Source of the DNA: Pseudofabraea citricarpa
Taxonomy: Eukaryota > Ascomycota > Leotiomycetes > Helotiales > Dermateaceae
Length of the DNA stretch: 64,000 nt
Assembly (NCBI GenBank): GCA_029641185.1
Contig: JAPWGK010000006.1
Span: 1,364,001-1,428,000 of the forward strand
Direction: 5' to 3'
This document shows positions 56,889 through 64,000 of this stretch, piece after piece (positions within the stretch are counted from its first letter, which is position 1; every line of letters starts with the position of its first letter). The notes under the pieces are model-generated. The model ran no database searches and was not told the DNA's origin. It was given only the letters and a program-made list of their open reading frames with translations. A program made the translations under genes and the position numbers.

Positions 56889-57441
56889 TGATTGCTGTGG
56901 CTTCATGCCAGACACGCCAGACCAGACAAACGCCAAGTGCCTGCGTGCCTAACGGATAAATTAAACGCGCCGGCTGAGTGCTTCTCCTGTCCGGGCCCAT
57001 TGTGGTACGTGCACGTGCACTGCTCCTGCCGCCTACCTGCTACCTGCTACTTGCTCCTGCTACCTGCTCTGCCTAACTCCCTCGATCCCGTGACGTGATC
57101 TACGACCGGACAATGCCTATTTCGCACTACTGAGTGGCCGAAAGACAAAGAGAACAGCAAGAGAACAAAGTTGGTACAGGTGCTGCCTAAGAGAACACCC
57201 CCATTCCCACTCTGTTCCCGCCCCCCAGAAGGTATTTTCATTCAGACTGATTCATTCATTCTCACACCGCGCTAAGTAAGCGAGTATTTAGATCTCAATT
57301 CAAAAGGTCGCCCTATCTTCCACCAGTTCCATCTTTCCACCATCCATTTCCAACATCGATTCTACCTTACCCACACAACCGTTGAACATCCATCCGTCTC
57401 CACACACAGAACCATCTTCTTCTTCTTCAAACGCTTGAAAG

Positions 57442-58128
57442 ATGTCTACCGAAAACCAGAAGGTTACCCTCGTCAGCAATGATGGAGTGACCATCGTAGT
57501 TGGTATGCTACCCCGCGCCCCGCCCAACGCGCAGCGCGCAATCTCTCCCTCCTCTTATGCCTTGCTAACCTGTCTGCTCTTCACAGATCGCCCTGTCGCC
57601 GAGCGCTCCTTGCTCATCAAGAACATGATGGACGATCTAGGTGATAGCGCTCTCGAGACCGAAGTCCCCATTCCCAACGTCAGTGCCTACTCTCCATGAT
57701 CTGCGCGCTCTGTGCTAACATATCCGTAGGTGAACGAGTCCGTCCTCAAGAAGGTCATCGAGTGGTGCGATCATCACAGATCGGACCCTCCCGCTTCCCA
57801 AGATGACGATTCCGACTCCCGCAAGAAGACCACCGACATTGAGGAATGGGATCAGAAGTTCATGCAGGTCGATCAAGAGATGCTCTTTGAGATCATCCTC
57901 GTATGTGACCTTCTACTCTGTTTAGAGATCTGATGCTAACTATATGACCAGGCTTCGAACTACTTGGACATCAAGCCCCTACTCGATGTTGGCTGCAAGA
58001 CTGTCGCAAACATGATCAAGGGCAAGTCACCAGAGGAGATTAGAAAGACATTCAACATCACCAATGATTTCACCCCCGAGGAGGAGGAGCAGATTCGCCG
58101 TGAGAACGAATGGGCCGAGGACCGCTGA
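57442..58128 (+). CDS. SKP1: SCF ubiquitin ligase core subunit Skp1
   Basis: Four exons, 57442-57502, 57587-57678, 57730-57900 and 57952-58128; introns 84, 51 and 51 nt; 166 aa. Skp1 links F-box proteins to the Cul1 scaffold of SCF ubiquitin ligases and also serves in the kinetochore CBF3/other complexes in yeasts. The full chain shows [46 protein letters not shown], an acidic Asp/Ser loop (DDDSDSRKK), [40 protein letters not shown] and the C-terminal [20 protein letters not shown]. These are near-universal Skp1 sequences. Start codon directly follows a C/T-rich leader. Confidence 0.97.
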
Positions 58129-59469
58129 GTATCGTAAGAGTCTCGTATGGTTCTACCTCGAGATGACAGGGATTGGGTATCGCGTCTTGCAGTTTGATAA
58201 CACTACGCATGCAAGGTGTTATACGGTCGTTCCTCAAAAGGAGTTATTTCGGCGGGCTTTTAGTCTCATGGCACCAACGTCTGCATAAGATTTCTTTCTG
58301 TTCACCGGTGCTGAAGATAATGGACTAGGGGCGTTCTGGTAATATGCTTTTGAATTGAATTAGCATGGGGTTATGAATCTTGATTCCTCTCGCGGGGGAA
58401 TTCATCGATAGGTTCTCTTTGTTGCGCTAGATTGCTCCTACAGAAAAGATTACTTTCTAAAAATGTTTTTTGCCTGTGTGACCCCCAATCTTGTGATTCC
58501 GGTACTCTACTTTGATTTAGTTTACTCTAGGTGATAAGTCATGTCCTTGCCTACAGAAGCCTAATAGGACAGATTACCCTAATGGCCGCCAATAATGCAT
58601 TTAGTCGAGACATTGCACACCCAGTGATATTAGAGCGCTTTTTTAACTAGGCAGCTGCATACCTACAGTACTGGCCAGATTACCTAGATTTGAAGATGAA
58701 CGGGTCACTACCAGCTAGTTTATATGGTCACGGGATCCAATATTATTGCCAGGTGTTGGCTTGACTTGACTGGAGTTGGATTGGGTTTGCTTGTTTTCTT
58801 TCTTTGTTTATTTTCTTTCTTCATTCCCTTTCCTCGATGGGATTGCTGGACCTTGGAATGGGGATTTGAAAGACATGTCCTAGACTGCTTGACCACAGGT
58901 GCATTGGAATGAGGCTGAGACAAGACAGGTACCTTCATCATCGCGAAGGCAGGTTTGAATACAGCCCTTCGTTCAAAATTCTTTGTACAGAGACCTACTT
59001 TCCCTTCTTCACGTTTTCGGCGCCACTTGTACCTCGCCCTGCAATGACAGAACTCTTTTCAAAGAGCAAGCACAAGACACAGATCAAAGCAAAGAAACGA
59101 CAGCATTTGATTCCGGTTTCGCATTTTTGATGTATGCTACAGCCCATAGTAGAGTCTTTACTCCTCAATTCCTCAAAAAAGGAAGCCGAAAAGAGCAAAG
59201 GAAAAAGATTTGCCGGTTCCCCATACCCATCATCCATGCTTTATTTTGCAATCATCGAAATACCATAACGCAACCCACCGCGATCCAACGCAAAGACTTG
59301 GCAAAAGAAAGATAAGGCCCATGAAATTCCCCCGACGCTCCAACGATAGGTGGGGTTCGGACGGTACAGGTGATCGTTGGGGCAAGAAAAGGTCTGCGAG
59401 GTGGGAGAGGATTGAGGGATCCCATAAACCGTATCTCCTTCTGCGTTGTTTTTTCGAGGGGCGAGTCGA
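58129..59469. other. Convergent region between SKP1 and RPL39
   Basis: 3' flanks of two convergent genes. No further gene recognised; short open frames have no family-like sequence. Confidence 0.45.
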
Positions 59470-59852
59470 TCAGATGCCGATGCGGGTCTTACGCCAATGT
59501 CTTCGCTTCGCATTGTATCTGCCGTATGTGTTAGTCTGTCTTTCTGGGCCTTGTCTTCCTGCTATCTGCATCTCAAAGATCGTCGTACCTGATGGTGTTT
59601 CCTGTGCGCAGACGGATCCATTGTGGGATGGGTCTGTTTTGCTTCTGGGCTCTTGCGAGCTTCTGCTTCGTGCGGAAGGACTTGTGGCTCTGTGAGGGAA
59701 AGATATCGTCAGCCGTCAATTCAATTCTTCAATTTTTCTTTCTTTTCTTCTGCCTCCGACCCCGCGCGTCCGGATGCTTTCCATCCTCTCTTCTTTTCCA
59801 CTCATGTGCAGGGTCTTTGGCTATCGAAGGAGTCGGGGATACGTACCGGCAT
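59470..59852 (-). CDS. RPL39: 60S ribosomal protein eL39 (6-nt first coding exon)
   Basis: Three minus-strand exons: 59852-59847 (ATGCCG), 59689-59589 and 59518-59470; introns 157 and 70 nt; 51 aa, the standard eL39 length. The assembled product contains [40 protein letters not shown] and [11 protein letters not shown], practically the universal eL39 sequence. It is the small basic protein lining the ribosomal exit tunnel near its end. Donors are GTACGT and GTACGA. The gene is invisible as an ORF because its largest exon codes only 34 residues. A pyrimidine-rich stretch upstream is expected for ribosomal-protein genes. Divergent to ARL1. Confidence 0.96.
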
Positions 59853-60308
59853 CTTGACGATATGTCGTTAATGTCGAGATTGGTGTGTGGTCGTTGGTCG
59901 TTGATTATTTCGAGAAAGGTCGCGAGAGTGTGGGAGGATATGAGGCTAACAAGCGAGGGCTCCTCCGGGATGCCTCAGGATAAGGGGCTCAGAGTGGTGC
60001 TGCATCACGTGGTCGGCGGTAAGTTACTCAATAAGCTTAAATAAGCCAAAGCGGTCAACGAAGGTTGCTTGTAGTTGAAGGTCGATCGGATGCCGAAGTC
60101 GACACATCTTCAACAAAGAAACAATAAACCTCCACGCGCCATACTTGTCCTTTTGCGGCTGCCTTATCCATCCTAACCCCCACACGCCGCCGTTCCATTC
60201 TTTGTATACATTTCGCAACCGCATTTCGGCCTTTGGAGCTTGATTACCCAGTCTTAGGGGGAAAAGGGAAATCACCGAGGAACAGCAGTAGAGAGGTATT
60301 AGGTCATC
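59853..60308. promoter_or_regulatory. Divergent promoter region of RPL39 and ARL1
   Basis: 456 bp between opposite start codons. No single motif stands out; the role is inferred from gene orientation. Confidence 0.45.
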
Positions 60309-61097
60309 ATGGGTGCGAGTGTTTCGTGGCTGTCCGGCATGTTATGGTCGAAGAAGGAGATCCGCATATTGATCCTTGGACTGGTAAGATTTGCTCTGGG
60401 CTTTTGTTTCCCTCTCCAAGAAATCCCGTCCAAGAATCTTGGCTGACTTTATTTGGGATACGCATAGGATAACGCTGGAAAGACAACACTTCTGTACAGA
60501 TTGAAGGTCTGCCATACCATCCCCTCCCGAGTGGATTGGTGCTGATTTGTGCTTGGTAGATTGGCGAGGTGGTTACTACAATACCGACGATAGGCTTCAA
60601 TGTTGAATCCGTTACATACAAGAATCTGAATTTCAATGTCTGGGTATGTTCTTCCTCTCTGGATTTATTCCCGCAGTAACTGACTGTGACCCATAGGATC
60701 TTGGAGGGCAAACCAGCATACGACCTTACTGGAGATGCTATTATGCGAATACAGCTGCCGTCATCTTCGTCATCGACTCAACAGATATTGATCGTTTAGG
60801 CACGGCTTCGGAAGAGTTAGCGGCAATGTTGAATGAGGATGAACTTAAGGATGCAGCGTTATTGGTATTTGCGAATAAACAAGATCAACCCGGAGCCAAA
60901 GGCGCGGGAGAGATCAGCGAGGCACTGAGACTGGGAGAGCTGCGCGACAGGAATTGGAGTATCGTTGCCTGCAGCGCGGTAGACGGGAGCGGTGTGGACG
61001 AGGGAATGGATTGGCTTGTGGTAAGGCTGCTTCCCCGGCGATGACAAAGACCCCAAAGACTAATTTACAACAGCAAACCGTACAACAGGACTCATGA
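60309..61097 (+). CDS. ARL1: ADP-ribosylation factor-like GTPase Arl1
   Basis: Five exons, 60309-60383, 60468-60506, 60560-60643, 60697-61020 and 61074-61097; introns 84, 53, 53 and 53 nt; 181 aa. Arl1 works at the trans-Golgi, recruiting GRIP-domain golgins. Gly2 after the Met (MGASVSW) is the expected myristoylation site. GTPase motifs are [15 protein letters not shown] (P-loop, spans two splices), [10 protein letters not shown] (switch 1), [14 protein letters not shown] (switch 2, across a splice), NKQDQPGA and [22 protein letters not shown] favours Arl1 over Arf1. The last exon is only seven codons plus stop (QTVQQDS); reading through would give a false end VRLLPRR. Confidence 0.95.
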
Positions 61098-63701
61098 TAG
61101 GGAGCACGCGAGGACCAACGCACGAAAATCTGTACCATCATCACGGACCGAGAGAGTGTGGGGGATATGACATGCAAGGGAGGGGAAACGTTTGGATGTT
61201 TAGCGACCACGAGGTCCCGCTCTAATACGGGAGGGGATACTTTGATGAGCATTGGGAAGACAGGCAGGCAAGCAACGACACGTACCTTACGTACCTTACG
61301 AAACGCGAATGCGAATGCCTGATGAGCAAAGGCAAGAGCGTCGACCCTTTTTAATACCGGTGTATGAAGAATTGCATTCTTGATTAGATTGTAACTAAGT
61401 GTTTCTAAGTCGTGATGTGTGGTTACGAGGTAGGCTATGCAGACCTGTCGTTCTTGGAATTCACGATGGCTCGCATGTCAGGTGGGAAAGTGGCTTGACT
61501 TGTTTGGCTTTTCAGAGTAGGGTTTTCTATCTACGATTTTCCATCTTTCAGTCGTATATTATGTGAAGACTTCTTTTCGTTTCCACCTTTCTCGGATTTT
61601 CTGTTTCTTTTCTCTCTTCCGGTTGAGCTGGAAAACACAGGAAGAGAGTAAAATTCCTACTTGAATGCTCATGGGAGTGATATAGACGAGTGGAGAAGTG
61701 AGGGATATATGACATGATGGTATCGAGAAGAGGAGAACACTGAGGAGGGCGTTGGAGAGTGCAAAAGAATCAAAAGCCACCGCTACCAAAAATCGTTCAC
61801 TTACTGACTCGAGCCTCAAACGTCAAACCTGTCAAGATACCATGAGATAACGCTGTTTCAACCCAATTCCGGTTTTCTCTTGCACGTCGTGAATCGTGTG
61901 GGTTGCAATTGTGGGACGTTGAGTAGGTGGTACCGGTGCCTTTTTTATTTATTTTTATATGACGAGGTACTTCGTAAGGTACTAGTAAGTAGCAGGAAAC
62001 CGACAAGATACAGGTTTGCCCCTCCTCCCCCTCCGCTGGGGAAAACAAAAGAATTCAGATCAGGTCGTCAGTCAAATCAATCAGCATCCAGTGATTAAGC
62101 AGCAGCGGTCGCAAGACGATCTAGACCATCGGATCGGGCTTGGTGGGCTTGGTTGCGATCTCGGGGTCTGCTCTGCTTACTGGGCAAAAGCACAAAGCAC
62201 AGCACAGTACAGTACCTGGATGGGATTTGACAAGGCTCTACTGTAACTGTATCAGGATTATCGATGATGTCGGTGGGACGGAAACCACTCCCGAAAAGAG
62301 ACCGGGTCCGAACCGGGTTTTGTTTTTATTTTTGTCTTTTTGCTTTGTGAGGGGTCTGCTCTTGATTCCAAAGTTATCCTTGCCACAGTTGACAGATAGT
62401 ATAGGACTATGGTGATACTCTCTTATTGCTAGGATAGTCGCCGGAGCTCCGGGGGAGGGTAAGCATGAAATGTTTGGATGTATGCCGAAAGCAGAGCCGA
62501 GCTTGAGTTTAGGTGTGTGTTCGTATGGCGAGGAAGATGGAGATTCCAAAGCCCGAACATGGTGGTATCACGAAAGGCAACGGATATATACATAAATGCT
62601 ACTCTTTCTCGGGAAGTGAGCCATGGCAGAGCAGACAAGCCTTTTTGATTTCACCCTCACATCAGCAGAGAGCTTTCCCGGCCCCGCTTCTTCTCACAAC
62701 TCGCAACTCACAACTCCCAGCTTACCAGCCCTGCCTGCCTGCCTCCCACCCCACACTACTGGCTGCTGCTCTCTTCCAACCTTGTACATTACGCACCTCC
62801 AGGGGTTGTTGGCTGGCTGTCTTTCGAGGTTGGATACATCGTCATTGTTATTGCATCTTTAGTTTAAAGGATGTTCGTGTGCAGGCTGTCATTGTTGCTT
62901 AGCGTCCAGGGTCGGTAAGGTGTGTGGGAGTGAGAGGTGGGTCTAAACTACTTTAGTATCTCCAAGAGCCTGCGTATATAATGTGTTAAAAAGGATGGTT
63001 TGACGGAGAAGAGGGAGAGGATGAAATGACGAAGAGAGAGAGAAAAAAAACATGTTGAAAGAGAGGGGTGAAGCATGACGTTGCCCCTCTTGCGATAAGG
63101 ATTGTGGTCCTCTATCAACCAAGGTCACTTGTGTTTCCTCATCCAGCAACGATGGAAATTAACAGGCCCATGGCACGCAACCAATGCCCCAAACAGGACT
63201 AAGGTTACACAGTAGAAGCAGAGGAAGTTACTGGAGAAACAATAGTTTTGGCGGGTTCTTTGGGGTTATGCCTATTCGGTGATATTCCGCAATCTGCACG
63301 TCCAGGCTCGGGATTCAGTTGCAGCATTATTACAGCTGTAGTGGGGCCACTAGATTCTGGACGATGATGCTCTTCTGCAAGCGATCTACAGTTCTTCGTC
63401 AAACCTCGTCAGCTCCCTTCCTGACAGCACCTCTTCTCCTCCAGAGTTCGAGACCCTTCAAGTTGACAAATGGGCTTTTAAACATGTCCCGTGTGATTGG
63501 CCCAGCCTGCTCGCCGGCTCGCCACTTCTCCTCGGCGACCTGCCGTCACTCAAAGTACATAAGAAGCTCTCCCACTGTTTGCCTCACACTTTTTTGAACA
63601 ACAAATACCAATTGCTTCAACACACCAACTCCAACATTACATCTTTCTTCTGCAACAAGCACCCGTCACCAATTCGAACAATAATACACTGAACCGCCAT
63701 C
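61098..63701. other. 2.6 kb region without a recognised gene
   Basis: Both strands hold only short frames with no family-like sequence. Contains ACGTACCTT duplications (about 61280-61298) and CAGCACAGTA-type repeats (about 62197-62213). The last several hundred nt upstream of the catalase gene (from about 63.2 kb) is probably promoter and 5' leader. A plus-strand frame at 63319-63597 includes a presequence-like stretch but overlaps that leader and is not called. Confidence 0.45.
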
Positions 63702-63948
63702 ATGGTTGCCGACGACAAGCCTGCTTCGACCTTCCATTATGCTGACAAGCCCGTTTACACAACCTCCAATGGATGTCCCGTCCGAAACCCAGAAGAGTTC
63801 CAGAGAGTTGGTCAGAATGGCCCTCTCTTGCTCCAGGATTTCCACTTGATTGATCTGCTGGCTCACTTCGATCGCGAGCGCATTCCAGAGCGAGTTGTCC
63901 ATGCCAAGGGAGCTGGAGCGTACGGCGAATTTGAGGTCACTCATGATA
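63702..63948 (+). CDS. Catalase, N-terminal exon (continues beyond the window)
   Basis: First exon, 82 complete codons plus one base, of a heme catalase that breaks down hydrogen peroxide. It reads [20 protein letters not shown], then [20 protein letters not shown] and [20 protein letters not shown]. It ends with [20 protein letters not shown], which carries the active-site histidine (VVHAKG). The exon ends at a GTAAGT donor (63949). The intron has a branch-like TGCTAATAC near 63980 and its acceptor must lie just past 64000. The short N-terminus without a signal peptide suggests a small-subunit cytosolic or peroxisomal catalase (about 500-510 aa in the family); the C-terminal targeting signal is out of view. 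Confidence 0.93.
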
Positions 63949-64000
63949 GTAAGTCAACCATTCAACAGCCACAACTCAATTGCTAATACTCTTCTGCTAC

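Larger units (their letters stand above)
55690..57441. other. Intergenic region between divergent SMP3 and SKP1
   Basis: 1.75 kb without a credible gene. Contains a TCTC-rich tract (about 56092-56118), a MITE (56542-56788) and a GGCTCT/GGCTGT hexamer array (56831-56888), the last two entered separately. The final 150 nt before SKP1 is C/T-rich leader-like sequence. Confidence 0.55.

Noticed and set aside
56746..57000. Minus-strand frame with Pro-Gln-Pro-Glu repeats
   Set aside because: Produced by the GGCTCT/GGCTGT hexamer array and overlaps the MITE end.
59592..60044. Plus-strand open frame of 150 codons
   Set aside because: It is antisense to the RPL39 exons and introns, which give an exact ribosomal protein on the minus strand.
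63319..63597. Plus-strand 92-codon frame with presequence-like start just before the catalase gene
   Set aside because: Lies in the likely catalase promoter/leader, has no domain after the basic start and no obvious downstream exon.

Overview
The window is nuclear DNA of a filamentous ascomycete (Pezizomycotina). A helotialean leotiomycete is my best guess, but that is inference from the look of the proteins and was not tested by a search. The evidence for a fungus is direct: genes are split by short introns (mostly 46-57 nt) with GT...AG ends and CTAAC/CTGAC-like branch sites. Both tRNA genes carry introns just 3' of the anticodon. Every recognisable protein has a fungal/eukaryotic counterpart. 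I rebuilt exon structures by hand; every multi-exon model given as complete sums to a multiple of three and ends in one stop.

Layout. 0.4-5.4 kb (+): GPHR/GTG membrane protein, prephenate dehydratase PHA2, mitochondrial dehydratase HTD2. 6.9-12.4 kb (+): a large PH-like plus leucine-rich-repeat protein and a gamma-glutamylcyclotransferase-like gene. 13.1-16.1 kb (-): VPS18. 16.1-22.1 kb (+): a 3.1 kb low-complexity intergenic/leader region, then the MAPKKK STE11. 23.2-30.3 kb: divergent ARG7 (-) and GCN2 (+), with a perfect Gcn4/CPC1 box between them. 30.7 kb (+): a second gamma-glutamylcyclotransferase-like gene. 31.4-34.4 kb: gene-free AT-rich DNA with an unusual array of diverged repeats sharing a GCGATATGCAACA box. 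34.4-42.3 kb: tRNA-Gln, NCE102 (-), UreF (+), CWC2 (-), a rhomboid protease (+), tRNA-Lys with a long intron, and a 2,3-dihydroxybenzoate-decarboxylase-like enzyme (-). 42.3-47.8 kb: repeat-rich DNA (48-bp minisatellite; G/T-rich array with a repeated 12-nt palindrome) around a single-pass membrane protein whose 5' end is probably missing from the simple ORF. 47.8-55.7 kb: NDUFAF7/MidA (-), CDK11-like kinase (+), an acyl-CoA dehydrogenase (-) and the GPI mannosyltransferase SMP3 (-). 56.5 kb: a 247-bp MITE with TA target duplication. 57.4-64 kb: SKP1 (+), ribosomal protein eL39 (-, with a 6-nt first coding exon), ARL1 (+) and the first exon of a catalase cut by the window end.

Most genes are conserved housekeeping functions and do not form one pathway. 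The clearest functional link is amino-acid control: GCN2 (the starvation sensor) shares a promoter with ARG7 (arginine synthesis), and PHA2 (phenylalanine synthesis) lies upstream. The best candidates for undescribed biology are the two non-coding repeat arrays (about 31.9-34.0 kb and 45.8-47.0 kb).
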